Shown: in pieces, positions 9,173 to 18,195 of the stretch | Layout of the letters: each line of letters begins with the position of its first letter | Numbering within the stretch: the stretch's first letter is position 1 | NCBI GenBank assembly: GCA_018825965.1 | Contig: JAHKAA010000034.1 | Span: forward strand, 186,001 to 250,000 | Length of the DNA: 64,000 nucleotides | Direction of reading: 5' to 3' | DNA from: Gammaproteobacteria bacterium | Lineage (GTDB): Bacteria > Pseudomonadota > Gammaproteobacteria > Enterobacterales > Alteromonadaceae | Translations under genes and position numbers: made by a program | The notes under the pieces: model-generated | Database searches by the model: none | What the model saw: only the letters and a program-made list of their open reading frames with translations | Told to the model about the DNA's origin: nothing

Positions 9173-9246
9173 GACGGCCATCATTTAAGTTTAATTTTTC
9201 CCTGTGACACAACACCGCAGAGGATTGCGGTGACTAACCAGGTTCG

Positions 9247-11238
9247 ATGCTTTTCATGAAGCATAGGGCTTTTAGGTTATTTAGAAAATGGTTTGTATAT
9301 TTGGAGTGCGTTTTGCGTAATTTTACTTCTTTAGTTTTACAGCAGTGTTTGCAGCCTATGATGGATTGGTCGCGTTTTTTTAAACGTACAGTGTCTATCA
9401 GTATAGATTGTTGCATTTTATTTGCATCCTGGGTGCTGGCCTATTATTTGCGCTACGACAGTCTTGAGCTGATAAAAGACGAATCTTTTGTTTTAAGTTT
9501 TATGGCTGTGATGTTGGCTACTATTGTTGTGTTTAGCCTGTCAGGTTTATACAGAGCTGTAGTACGCTTTATTGGCCTACGTTCTATGGTGGCCATAGCT
9601 GCCGGGACTATGGTTTCCGGTGTTCTGCTGCATTTCGCCATCGATGCTAACGCTTTTTTGTATAGTCTGTCGGGTAACTTAAATTATGTATTTTTTGCCT
9701 TTGCAGGGATCGCGGGTTCACGATTACTACTTCGGGAACTTGTTACTGTCAGTGGACGCAACGCTCATCATAAAGTGCTGATTTATGGAGCTGGTGCCAG
9801 TGGGCGGCAGTTATTGCTTGCGCTTGCCAGCAGTGTTGAATTTCGAGCAGTTGCTTTTGTCGATGACGATCCTTCATTTCACGGTGTAATGATACGTGAC
9901 GTAAAAGTTCATGCACCTGACTGCATTGAAGCAGTGATAAAAAAGTACGGTATCAGCCGTATTTTGCTTGCTGTGCCTTCTGCCAGTCGTGGCACCAGAG
10001 CCAAGCTGATTGAACGCTTAGAACCTTTGGGTTTGCCCGTGCTGACTATTCCGGGTATGACGGATTTAGTCGATGGTAAAATGAAAATTGATGAGCTGCA
10101 GGATGTTAAAATTGAAGACTTATTGGGCCGTGATCCTGTCGCCCCTGTTCCGTCGTTATTAACAGCTAATATAACTGGCAAAGTGGTGATGGTGACAGGA
10201 GCTGGTGGCTCCATAGGTTCTGAACTATGTAGGCAAATTATTTTGCAATCGCCACAAAAGCTTGTGCTGTTTGAGTCATCGGAATTTGCTTTGTATGAAA
10301 TTGATAAAGAATTAACCACCACCCTGGCAAATCAGCAGTTGGATCTGCAATTGCTTCCCGTTTTAGGCACTGTATTGGATCAGCAGCGTCTGCAGCAAAT
10401 TATGCAAAGCTACCATGTACAAACTGTCTATCATGCTGCCGCTTATAAGCACGTACCTTTGGTTGAGTTTAATGTGATTGAAGGTTTACGAAATAACCTT
10501 TTTGGCACCTGGCATACAGCTGAAGCTGCTATAGCTTCAAAGGTTGAAACTTTTGTATTGATTTCCACCGACAAAGCGGTACGACCGACCAATGTGATGG
10601 GCACAACCAAAAGGTTAGCCGAGTTGGCATTGCAGGCTCTGGCAACAAGGCAACAGAGCACCAGATTCTGCATGGTGCGTTTTGGTAACGTGCTGGGGTC
10701 GTCGGGTTCTGTGGTGCCTTTATTTCGTAAACAAATTAAAAAAGGCGGGCCTATCACCCTGACCCATGAAGATATTACCCGCTATTTTATGACTATTCCT
10801 GAAGCGGCACAGCTGGTGATACAGGCCGGCGCTATGGGCGAGGGCGGAGATGTTTTTGTGCTGGATATGGGGGAACCGGTAAAAATTTATGATCTGGCGA
10901 AGAAAATGGTGCATTTAACCGGCTTGGAAATTAAAAATAAACAGAATCCGCATGGTGATATTGAAATCAAAATTACCGGTTTACGACCAGGTGAAAAGTT
11001 ATATGAAGAGTTGCTGATAGGGGACGACGAAAAGCCAACCCGTCACCCACGCATTAAAGCGGCCAATGAAGTCTGTTTAAGCTGGAATGAAATGCAGGCT
11101 TTGTTAAGTGAGCTGAGTGACGCTTCAATTAATTATGATTTAGAAAAAATCAGAGCTTTGATGTTAAGTGCACCAACAGGCTTTAATCCGACAGACGGAA
11201 TTTGTGATTTATGGTGGCAAGTAAATAAAAGTATGTAG
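9247..11238 (+). CDS. wbpM: WbpM/CapD-type membrane UDP-sugar 4,6-dehydratase, first tandem copy
   Basis: A 663-residue polytopic enzyme. About four membrane helices (~residues 45-155) precede a CoA-binding-like domain (YGAGASGRQLL) and a C-terminal SDR (VTGAGGSIGSE; AAAYKHVPLVE; STDKAVRPTNVMGTTK, with Met-x-x-x-Lys in place of Tyr-x-x-x-Lys as in WbpM). It would convert UDP-GlcNAc to UDP-4-keto-6-deoxy-GlcNAc. The start is uncertain: ATG 9247 gives the longest form, a TTG at 9313 has a better spaced GGAG (9303-9306), and ATG 9358 also precedes all helices. A closely similar gene follows at 11485. Confidence 0.9.
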   Translation: MLFMKHRAFRLFRKWFVYLECVLRNFTSLVLQQCLQPMMDWSRFFKRTVSISIDCCILFASWVLAYYLRYDSLELIKDESFVLSFMAVMLATIVVFSLSGLYRAVVRFIGLRSMVAIAAGTMVSGVLLHFAIDANAFLYSLSGNLNYVFFAFAGIAGSRLLLRELVTVSGRNAHHKVLIYGAGASGRQLLLALASSVEFRAVAFVDDDPSFHGVMIRDVKVHAPDCIEAVIKKYGISRILLAVPSASRGTRAKLIERLEPLGLPVLTIPGMTDLVDGKMKIDELQDVKIEDLLGRDPVAPVPSLLTANITGKVVMVTGAGGSIGSELCRQIILQSPQKLVLFESSEFALYEIDKELTTTLANQQLDLQLLPVLGTVLDQQRLQQIMQSYHVQTVYHAAAYKHVPLVEFNVIEGLRNNLFGTWHTAEAAIASKVETFVLISTDKAVRPTNVMGTTKRLAELALQALATRQQSTRFCMVRFGNVLGSSGSVVPLFRKQIKKGGPITLTHEDITRYFMTIPEAAQLVIQAGAMGEGGDVFVLDMGEPVKIYDLAKKMVHLTGLEIKNKQNPHGDIEIKITGLRPGEKLYEELLIGDDEKPTRHPRIKAANEVCLSWNEMQALLSELSDASINYDLEKIRALMLSAPTGFNPTDGICDLWWQVNKSM

Positions 11239-11484
11239 CGGCTGAAAAGCAGAAAAAAGCAGCTTGCTTAACGCTTAGTTACTAATTTATGGTTGTGCCA
11301 ATATAGAGAAATATGTAAGGTTGCTGTAAATGTGAGGCTTAAAGGACATTTTTATTCATAGAAAGTTCATTTTTAACAGGGTAAAACTGGTAGATAGTCA
11401 GAGGCTGTTCTAAGCTGATGTTCTCAAAATTAGTCATACTGCTGACAAAATAGAGAATTCTATGAATGAAGAGGGAGTGAAAGC

Positions 11485-13401
11485 GTGACCTGGATGATGT
11501 CGCTGCCCCGTTCAGTTAAACGGGGGATTTCTGTTTTATCAGATACTGCGTTTTTGCTGAGTGCCTTATTTTTAGCTAGTTGGCTAAGCGGTATTTTGCA
11601 ACCTGCCGTATTTCTATTATCCCACAGCATAGGCCTGTCGACCTGGCTGGTCTTTAGTATTACAGTTTTTTACTCTCTTGGCTTATACCGCGCAATTTTG
11701 CGTTATATGGCGCCTCAAGCTGTTGCTACAGTGAGCAATGGCGTGTTTTTAAGCAGTATGGGTCTTGTCGTTTTCTGTTGGTTCTTGCCTTTAGCCGACA
11801 TTATTCGATTAGTGCTGTGCTTCGCAGTCATAGCTGTACTGCTGATCGGTGGAAGTCGCTGGGGCTTTCGCAGCGCTATCCAGATGCAGCGCCATAAAGC
11901 AAAAAGCAGGGTTTTGATTTACGGCGCAGGTTGTTCTGGCCGACAATTGCTATACGCATTGCAAAGTGGTGATGAATACAAGCCTGTCATTTTTGTCGAT
12001 GATAATACTGAACTGCAAAAAACTACTGTGTGTGGCTTAACAGTCTTGCCTTTGGCATTACTGGAAAAAGCGATTCAGCGTTACCGAATTGACCGGGTAC
12101 TTTTAGCCATGCCATCGGCCGGTCGTGGCCGCAAACGAGAATTGCTGGAATTGTTATCAAAGTTGCCCGTGCCAATACAAAGTATTCCCGGTATGGCCGA
12201 TTTAGTAGCTGGCCATATGAAAATTGATGATTTGCAGGATATTCGTATTGAAGACTTGTTAGGTCGTGAAGTGATTGAACCTGATCAGGAATTGCTACAA
12301 GCAAATATAAGAAACAAAGTCGTGATGGTCACTGGCGCTGGTGGCTCAATAGGTTCTGAGTTATGTCGTCAAATCATTCGCTGCAAGCCCGATATGTTGG
12401 TGTTATTTGACGTATCGGAATTTGCTTTGTATTCGATAGAGCGTGAGTTAAACGCTGTGAAGCGGCGTTTTGGTTATCAATGTGCTATTAAACCAGTTTT
12501 AGGTTCAGTGCAGCAGCAAAAACTACTGGAACAAGTCATGACTAACTTTCAGGTGCACACTGTTTACCATGCCGCAGCGTACAAGCATGTGCCTTTGGTT
12601 GAATATAATATGGTGGAAGGGGTGCGTAATAACGTATTTGGTACCTGGGCTTGTGCTGAAGCTGCCATCACAGCAAAAGTTGAAAACTTTGTATTAATTT
12701 CTACCGACAAAGCGGTTCGCCCAACTAATGTGATGGGGGCAAGTAAAAGAATGGCTGAACTTGTTTTACAAGGCTTGGCCAGCAGACAGATCGGCACCCG
12801 TATGTGTATGGTACGTTTTGGTAATGTCTTAGGCTCATCCGGCTCTGTCGTGCCTTTGTTTGCTCAACAAATTAAAGCTGGCGGTCCTGTTACCCTGACT
12901 CATAAAGAAATTACCCGGTTTTTTATGACTATTCCTGAAGCATCACAGCTCGTTATTCAGGCCGGTGCTATGGCCAAAGGTGGGGAAGTTTTTGTATTGG
13001 ATATGGGAGAGCCTGTGCGCATTTACGACCTGGCGACACGCATGATACATTTGGCTGGCCTAAAGCTAAAAGACAAAACCAACCCCAATGGCGATATTGA
13101 AATTCAGATCACAGGGCTAAGGCCTGGTGAGAAACTCTATGAAGAGTTGTTAATAGGTAACAATGAAAGTAAAACAGAGCATGCCAGGATTAGAGCAGCA
13201 AAAGAACAATATCTGTCATGGTCTGCCACTATGCTGTTACTAAATAGTCTGGACGTTGCTTGCCAGTCTTTTGATCAGCAGTTGCTTAGGCAGATTTTAT
13301 TGGATGCACCTATTGGCTTTGCACCCAGTAGTGAGATTTGTGATTTATTATTTGTCAGTGGCAGTGTGAGTGAGGCGGTTAAAAAGGAACTGGTTCACTA
13401 A
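11485..13401 (+). CDS. WbpM/CapD-type membrane UDP-sugar 4,6-dehydratase, second tandem copy
   Basis: A 638-residue homologue of the preceding protein with the same layout: N-terminal helices to ~residue 120, YGAGCSGRQLL, VTGAGGSIGSE, AAAYKHVPLVE and STDKAVRPTNVMGASK. The start is GTG at 11485, supported by GAGGGAG at 11471-11477. The dehydratase domains are far more alike than the membrane domains, which points to an old duplication with divergence of the N-terminal half. It may act on a different UDP-sugar or simply add capacity. The 246-base gap before it shows no ORF or clear hairpin. Confidence 0.9.
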   Translation: MTWMMSLPRSVKRGISVLSDTAFLLSALFLASWLSGILQPAVFLLSHSIGLSTWLVFSITVFYSLGLYRAILRYMAPQAVATVSNGVFLSSMGLVVFCWFLPLADIIRLVLCFAVIAVLLIGGSRWGFRSAIQMQRHKAKSRVLIYGAGCSGRQLLYALQSGDEYKPVIFVDDNTELQKTTVCGLTVLPLALLEKAIQRYRIDRVLLAMPSAGRGRKRELLELLSKLPVPIQSIPGMADLVAGHMKIDDLQDIRIEDLLGREVIEPDQELLQANIRNKVVMVTGAGGSIGSELCRQIIRCKPDMLVLFDVSEFALYSIERELNAVKRRFGYQCAIKPVLGSVQQQKLLEQVMTNFQVHTVYHAAAYKHVPLVEYNMVEGVRNNVFGTWACAEAAITAKVENFVLISTDKAVRPTNVMGASKRMAELVLQGLASRQIGTRMCMVRFGNVLGSSGSVVPLFAQQIKAGGPVTLTHKEITRFFMTIPEASQLVIQAGAMAKGGEVFVLDMGEPVRIYDLATRMIHLAGLKLKDKTNPNGDIEIQITGLRPGEKLYEELLIGNNESKTEHARIRAAKEQYLSWSATMLLLNSLDVACQSFDQQLLRQILLDAPIGFAPSSEICDLLFVSGSVSEAVKKELVH

Positions 13402-13425
13402 CAAAATACCACTAGATAACAAGGT

Positions 13426-13451
13426 TTTCCTGCTTTATCTAAAGCAGGAAA
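13426..13451 (+). terminator. Hairpin after the second dehydratase gene, weak terminator
   Basis: Arms TTTCCTGCTTT and AAAGCAGGAAA pair perfectly over 11 bp around a 4-base ATCT loop, 25 bases after the stop at 13401. Only a short run of T follows, so it may be a weak or Rho-assisted terminator separating the dehydratase genes from the yjbE promoter. Confidence 0.5.
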
Positions 13452-13477
13452 TTTGTAAACCAGAGGCAAAAAAGTGC

Positions 13478-13506
13478 TTGTCGGTTGCTCGAAAAACCTC
13501 TATTCT
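13478..13506 (+). promoter_or_regulatory. Sigma70-like promoter for the yjbEFGH operon
   Basis: TTGTCG (13478-13483) and TATTCT (13501-13506) are separated by exactly 17 bases and sit 30 bases before the yjbE-like ATG at 13536. An upstream in-frame start at 13485 would fall inside this promoter, which supports the later start. Confidence 0.5.
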
Positions 13507-13535
13507 ATCGGTACTTTTTTAAAAGGGATGATGTG

Positions 13536-13952
13536 ATGAAAAAATTAAGTGTATTAATGGCTGCTATGTTAGTGGTTTCAGGCGCTGTGATGGCTCAGGG
13601 TGAAGAAACTGGTGCTGCAGGTGCAGGTTCTGGTGCTTCTGCTGCTGGTGCAGGTTTAGGTGCTATCGGTGGTATCGCCACTGGTACTATCGTTGCTGGT
13701 GCTATTGCTGCTGGTGTATTAGCTGCTGTTGTTGCTAACAACCGTAGTGATTCGCCAGTGAATTGCCCTACAGGCCAAACTTTGGTGAATGGTGTTTGTA
13801 CTAACAATCCACGTTGTGAAGGCAACGACCCGTTAGCGGGTGGTGTTTGTACTGGTACTACTTCTACAGTTACAGTGACAAATTCAGGTACGGGTACAGG
13901 CACAGGTACAATCACAGTCCCTGTAACCTTCACTTACGCTCCTACTAATTAA
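13536..13952 (+). CDS. YjbE/GfcA-like secreted Gly/Thr-rich protein
   Basis: A 138-residue exported protein of unknown biochemical role at the head of a yjbEFGH-type operon. It starts at ATG 13536, supported by AAAAGGG 8 bases upstream. A signal peptide (MKKLSVLMAAMLVVSGAVMA) is followed by an Ala/Gly-rich low-complexity hydrophobic stretch (residues ~22-70), a four-cysteine segment (residues ~78-112) and a Thr/Gly tail with alternating GTGTGT. E. coli YjbE is likewise a small exported Ala/Gly/Thr-rich protein; this one is longer and adds the cysteine segment. Assignment rests on composition and on the following three genes. Confidence 0.72.
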   Translation: MKKLSVLMAAMLVVSGAVMAQGEETGAAGAGSGASAAGAGLGAIGGIATGTIVAGAIAAGVLAAVVANNRSDSPVNCPTGQTLVNGVCTNNPRCEGNDPLAGGVCTGTTSTVTVTNSGTGTGTGTITVPVTFTYAPTN

Positions 13953-13967
13953 GATTGTAAAACTTTT

Positions 13968-13992
13968 AAAAGCCGCCTGATGGCGGCTTTTT
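13968..13992 (+). terminator. Intrinsic terminator between yjbE-like gene and yjbF
   Basis: AAAAGCCGCC, a TGAT loop, GGCGGCTTTT and a further T form a strong hairpin with T tail 16 bases after the yjbE-like stop. Because yjbFGH lack an obvious promoter of their own, it probably lets only part of the transcription through, giving more yjbE than yjbFGH product. Confidence 0.8.
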
Positions 13993-14024
13993 GTTATCTA
14001 TAACTTTTGCTTGAAACGGATCTT

Positions 14025-14711
14025 ATGCACAAATTCATACGGTTTTTTGTATTTTTTGCCTTAGCAAGCCTTGTTGGCTGTTCCAGTACTTTTCGCACAT
14101 ACACCCAAACGCTGGAGTTGGCTTTTAACTCCGGCGAAGGGGCCAGTTTAACTAAAGCTGAACTGGCGGCCAGAGAAAGCGATGCTTTATACGCCAAAGT
14201 AGGCACTTTACCTAATGCAGTTCTTGTTTTGGCTTACCTCGAACATGGTCAATATAAATGGGTATCTGCAGATGACGCTATGTTAGTACTGGAAAAAGGC
14301 CGCGTCATAAAGACGACCGGTTTTGAAAATGACCTGCTGTACCTGTCTGATACTGCGCTTGATCCGTTAAAACAAGAGATGGCAAAAATACAAGAGGGGC
14401 AAGCCTGGCAAAGTAGTACAGACTGGTCGGGCAATGCTGAATCCGGTCATTCAGTAAATTATAAAATCCTTCATACCGAAGTGGCTTCTCTGGATTTACT
14501 CGATTACCGTTTTCAAACCAAATTAGTTACAGAGCAGGTTACTTTCATCAATGGTGATACTGCGATTAATCAGTTTTGGTTTGATTTAAATAGTGGCTGG
14601 TTATTAAAAAGCCGCCAAACCATTGCGCCTTTTTGGCCTGAAGTGGAGTTAGTTCATATCAGTACTGCGGGCCGTTTGTTAGGTGTCATTAAAAAAGGGA
14701 GTTTAAGATGA
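14025..14711 (+). CDS. yjbF: YjbF/GfcB-type polysaccharide-export lipoprotein
   Basis: A 228-residue lipoprotein of the YjbF/GfcB family, linked to group 4 capsule and exopolysaccharide production. The signal peptide ends in the lipobox LVGC (Cys ~19), so the mature protein would be lipid-anchored in the periplasm, probably to the outer membrane. ATG 14025 is preferred over TTG 14007 because AACGGA lies just upstream and the signal peptide begins there (MHKFIRFFVFFALASLVGC). It overlaps yjbG by 4 bases (ATGA). Confidence 0.85.
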   Translation: MHKFIRFFVFFALASLVGCSSTFRTYTQTLELAFNSGEGASLTKAELAARESDALYAKVGTLPNAVLVLAYLEHGQYKWVSADDAMLVLEKGRVIKTTGFENDLLYLSDTALDPLKQEMAKIQEGQAWQSSTDWSGNAESGHSVNYKILHTEVASLDLLDYRFQTKLVTEQVTFINGDTAINQFWFDLNSGWLLKSRQTIAPFWPEVELVHISTAGRLLGVIKKGSLR

Positions 14712-15469
14712 ATCGCTTAAGCTGTTTGCTTTTCGCTTTAGCTATTATGGGCAGTTCTGTTGCAAGTGCCTCAGGTCCTGTTGTTTTAGTGGAACATAAG
14801 GGTAACTATCAGGGCTATTTTGATCGGCCCAGATTAGGGCTTGTTGTGAGTCAATTAAACACTTCGCCATCCTTATACTGGCCTGCAGCACAACTTTTTA
14901 AAGTGGATGTAGAAACCAGATTAAAGCTTGAGCAACAGCGTACAGAGCTGCTGAATCAATTGGCTCAACTTAAGCAGGCGTTTCAACAAGATTCAGATTC
15001 AGGCATGACGGCCAGTGTTGAAAAGCTAGAAAAAGATATTTCCAGCTGGGAGTTGGCTGGCAATATGAATTTAGCTTTGGATCCAGACAGGGTGAGGGCG
15101 AAAAAATCATTGAATCCTTTGCTTTCTGCCGGGCAATACAAACTGGTAGTCGGCGTCAGACCCACAGAGTTACAGATGGAAGGCTTAGTTGCTGAACAAA
15201 AAGCTCCATTACGTAATGCTGTGTCTGTAGACAGCTATCTCGATACCATGTCCATACTGGAAGGTGGCAGCAGTTCTTTTGTTTATGTCATTCCTGCTTC
15301 TGGTAAGTTTTTTATAGCAAAAACTGGTTTATGGAATAAACATCATCAGGAAGTATTGCCTGGTACAGTGCTATTTATTCCTTTTGAACAACGAGACTTG
15401 CCGGATGCATTTAGTCATATCAACGAACAAATTGTAGAACTTTTGTTGCACAAGGTTGTTGCCCAATGA
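14708..15469 (+). CDS. yjbG: YjbG/GfcC-type periplasmic polysaccharide protein
   Basis: A 253-residue periplasmic protein of the YjbG/GfcC family with a cleavable signal peptide (MNRLSCLLFALAIMGSSVASAS). GfcC structures contain SLBB/ubiquitin-like beta-grasp folds related to the Wza outer-membrane exporter; the C-terminal part here (GTVLFIPFEQRDLPDAF) fits such a fold, but this is inference from family membership. It overlaps both neighbours by 4 bases, showing tight translational coupling. Confidence 0.83.
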   Translation: MNRLSCLLFALAIMGSSVASASGPVVLVEHKGNYQGYFDRPRLGLVVSQLNTSPSLYWPAAQLFKVDVETRLKLEQQRTELLNQLAQLKQAFQQDSDSGMTASVEKLEKDISSWELAGNMNLALDPDRVRAKKSLNPLLSAGQYKLVVGVRPTELQMEGLVAEQKAPLRNAVSVDSYLDTMSILEGGSSSFVYVIPASGKFFIAKTGLWNKHHQEVLPGTVLFIPFEQRDLPDAFSHINEQIVELLLHKVVAQ

Positions 15470-17559
15470 AGAAGTCCTGTTTAGCCGTATTGCTTTCTAT
15501 TCTGCTGTGTCCTTTGGTCAATGGGCAAGAGAGTTTTTCTCCTTCACAAAATAATTATTCACAAAGCAATCATGGTGGTATCGGCTTAATACAGATGCCT
15601 ACAGCTCGTATGAACGATGCCGGAGCTTTTAGTCTGAACTATCAGGACAGTGAAGAATACAGATTTTGGTCCGCATCCCTGATTTTGTTTCCCTGGATGG
15701 AAACAACATTCCGTTATTCGGATGTGCGAACTAAGCTTTATAGCGATGATCCTGATTTTAGTGGTGATCAAACTCTTAAAGATAAAGGGATTGATGTTAA
15801 ATTTAAATTATGGCGAGAGAGCGAATTTTTACCGGATGTATCCGTAGGTTTTCGCGACTTTGGTGGTACAGGTTTATTTGAAAGCGAGTTTATCGCGGCC
15901 AGTAAAAGGATAGGCCCTTTTGACTTTCATTTAGGCATAGGTTGGGGCTACCTAGGCCGTAAGGGCACTATTACAAACCCATTTTGTGAACTAAGAGATA
16001 GCTTTTGCGAAAGACCTTCGAATTATAGCGGCTCGGGCGGTAAAGTCGAATATAATTCTTTTTTTAAAGGCCCGGCAGCATTATACGGAGGTATTGAATA
16101 CCAGACTCCATGGCAACCACTACGATTGAAACTGGAATACGATGGTAATAATTATCAGCAAGATGTTGCTGGTGTGTTGGCTCAGGACTCTGATTTTAAT
16201 ATAGGAGTTGTTTATGCCTTAAATGATTCATTTGATCTGAACTTGAACTACCAACGTGGTAATACCTTTGGTTTTGGTGTGAACTACAAAATGGATTTTA
16301 ATAACCTGAAACAAATAAAACTGGATCCACCAGCAAAAGAAATTCCTGATATACGTGTGGCTTCTGTAGAAGTATTAGATAAAGCACAGCTTCGGCAGGA
16401 TCTGTATTTAAATGCTGGTTTTGTTGTAAACAATTATGTAATAAAAGACAACGAGATTATTTTAAAAGGCTCACAAATTGCCTATCGTGATGAAGATGTT
16501 GCGATGAACCGCATCGGCAGGGTGTTGGCCACACATTTGCCTGAAACTATTAAAACCTACAGGGTAGTGACCCTGGCTATGGATTTACCTCTGGTTGAAA
16601 CAGCGGTAAATGCAGAACAATTTGTCAAAGCAGCTCGTTATGAGTCACTTGATGCCGATGTGAAAACTACTTATCACAGAACCGAACCTGTATTAGGTGA
16701 TGAACAGTGGGCTGTAGAGCGTGATGAAAGTGGTTTTGGTTATAGTGCAGATATATTTTGGATCCAAACCTTTGGTAATCCGGAAAAGTTCTATATGTAC
16801 CAAGGTGGTTTGTTATTAGGCGGTGGTTATCAGTTTAATACGAACTTTAGTTTGCAAACCACAGTGAAAGTAAACTTACTGACCAACTTTGATGATTTTA
16901 ACTTCACAGTAGATGCACAAAACACAGGGGTGCCCCGGGTCCGGACCTATGTACGCGAATATGTTACCCGCAGTGATGTAACCATGGAAAATTTATACGG
17001 TCTTTGGAAAGATGAAATTGCCGATAACTGGTATGGACAGGCTTATGCCGGTTATTTGGAAACCATGTATGGCGGAGTAGGTGGAGAGGTATTATATAAA
17101 CCCATCGATTCATCTTTAGCCATTGGTTTTGATATGAATTATGTTCAGCAAAGGGACTATGACAGTGATGTGGCATTTTTTGACTACAAAACTCTGACAG
17201 GCCATTTAAGTTTTTATTGGACTCCGCAATGGTTAGAGGACACTATGATCACTGCCAGTTTTGGCCAATACCTGGCAAAAGATAAAGGTGTGACTGTAGA
17301 TTTTGCTAAACGTTTTGATAGCGGCATAGTAGCAGGTGCTTATGCTGCTATTACGGACATGTCGTCAGAAGAATATGGCGAAGGTAGTTTTACCAAAGGC
17401 TTTTATGTGTCTATTCCCTTTGATTTATTCTCGCTTAAATCGGCAACAGGCCGTGGTCGTATTCCATGGGTTCCTATAGCACGGGATGGTGGTCAGATGT
17501 TAAATAAACCAGTAAGTTTAAATGGACTAACAGAAGCCCGTTCTCCGTTTATGCGTTAA
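15466..17559 (+). CDS. yjbH: YjbH/GfcD-type outer-membrane beta-barrel for exopolysaccharide
   Basis: A 697-residue outer-membrane protein of the YjbH/GfcD family, thought to help export or assemble a polysaccharide. Signal peptide MKKSCLAVLLSILLCPLVNGQ is followed by NHGGIGLIQMPTARM, a family hallmark, and then many alternating beta-strand segments rich in Tyr/Phe and Gly. Length matches the E. coli homologue (~698). It is the last gene of the operon and is followed 17 bases later by a strong terminator. Confidence 0.88.
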   Translation: MKKSCLAVLLSILLCPLVNGQESFSPSQNNYSQSNHGGIGLIQMPTARMNDAGAFSLNYQDSEEYRFWSASLILFPWMETTFRYSDVRTKLYSDDPDFSGDQTLKDKGIDVKFKLWRESEFLPDVSVGFRDFGGTGLFESEFIAASKRIGPFDFHLGIGWGYLGRKGTITNPFCELRDSFCERPSNYSGSGGKVEYNSFFKGPAALYGGIEYQTPWQPLRLKLEYDGNNYQQDVAGVLAQDSDFNIGVVYALNDSFDLNLNYQRGNTFGFGVNYKMDFNNLKQIKLDPPAKEIPDIRVASVEVLDKAQLRQDLYLNAGFVVNNYVIKDNEIILKGSQIAYRDEDVAMNRIGRVLATHLPETIKTYRVVTLAMDLPLVETAVNAEQFVKAARYESLDADVKTTYHRTEPVLGDEQWAVERDESGFGYSADIFWIQTFGNPEKFYMYQGGLLLGGGYQFNTNFSLQTTVKVNLLTNFDDFNFTVDAQNTGVPRVRTYVREYVTRSDVTMENLYGLWKDEIADNWYGQAYAGYLETMYGGVGGEVLYKPIDSSLAIGFDMNYVQQRDYDSDVAFFDYKTLTGHLSFYWTPQWLEDTMITASFGQYLAKDKGVTVDFAKRFDSGIVAGAYAAITDMSSEEYGEGSFTKGFYVSIPFDLFSLKSATGRGRIPWVPIARDGGQMLNKPVSLNGLTEARSPFMR

Positions 17560-17576
17560 GTGGTGACTGGTAAGAT

Positions 17577-17602
17577 AAAGCCACTCTTTTGAGTGGCTTT
17601 TT
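17577..17602 (+). terminator. Intrinsic terminator of the yjbEFGH operon
   Basis: AAAGCCACTC, a TTTT loop and GAGTGGCTTT form a perfect 10-bp stem ending in a T run, directly after yjbH. Confidence 0.88.
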
Positions 17603-17622
17603 AATTTAATGGATAAAACATC

Positions 17623-18195
17623 ATGATTCAGACAACAGCTTTACCTCTGCCTGGTTTATTGCTGCTGCAACCCAGGGTGTATGCAGATGAGCGTGGCTAT
17701 TTTTTTGAAGTAAACCGTAGCTCTGAATTAAAACAATCGTTAGGTGATATAGACTTTGTGCAGGAATCACAGTCCGGTTCTTTTCAGCATGTGCTAAGAG
17801 GTTTGCACTATCAACTGGATAAGCCTCAGGCCAAATTAATACGGGTTTTAACAGGCCGTATTTTTGATGTGGTGGTGGATTTAAGACGACAATCTGCCAG
17901 TTTTGGCCAGTGGTTTGGTCTGGAATTGTGCAGTGATAAAAGACAGCAGCTTTTTATCCCTGCAGGCTTTGCCCATGGCTTTTTAACTTTAAGTGAATAT
18001 GCTGAAGTGGCTTACAAAACTGATCAGTATTATGATCCAGCCTCTGAGCGCTCTATCAGATGGGACGATCCGCAACTTGCTATACAATGGCCTATTAACC
18101 GGGAGCCCATAGTTTCAGCCAAAGATACCAAAGCGCAATCTTTTGCCAGTGCTGACATTTATATTAAAATGGGGGCAGATCAGATTAAATGCTAA
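17623..18195 (+). CDS. rfbC: dTDP-4-dehydrorhamnose 3,5-epimerase
   Basis: Third step of dTDP-L-rhamnose synthesis. The 190-residue cupin has the family's FVQESQSGSFQHVLRGLHYQ, with the catalytic His in GLHYQ, IFDVVVDLRRQSASFG and the substrate-binding FIPAGFAHGFLTLSE. It overlaps rfbD by 7 bases. It starts 20 bases after a terminator, so a promoter for rfbC-rfbD-galE probably lies in the end of yjbH or overlaps the terminator; I could not pick one out. Confidence 0.95.
   Translation: MIQTTALPLPGLLLLQPRVYADERGYFFEVNRSSELKQSLGDIDFVQESQSGSFQHVLRGLHYQLDKPQAKLIRVLTGRIFDVVVDLRRQSASFGQWFGLELCSDKRQQLFIPAGFAHGFLTLSEYAEVAYKTDQYYDPASERSIRWDDPQLAIQWPINREPIVSAKDTKAQSFASADIYIKMGADQIKC

Noticed and set aside
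9212..9231. Hairpin CACCGCA/TGCGGTG before the first wbpM-like gene as a terminator or JUMPstart element
   Set aside because: The stem is short with no T run, and the conserved JUMPstart sequence is not present.
13485..13535. Longer N-terminus for the yjbE-like protein
   Set aside because: The upstream start lies within the inferred promoter and would bury the signal peptide; ATG 13536 has its own good ribosome binding site.
13595..13933. Minus-strand ORF opposite the yjbE-like gene, rich in Pro/Val/Ala
   Set aside because: It is the complement of the Gly/Thr/Ala codons of the yjbE-like gene; no promoter or ribosome binding site.
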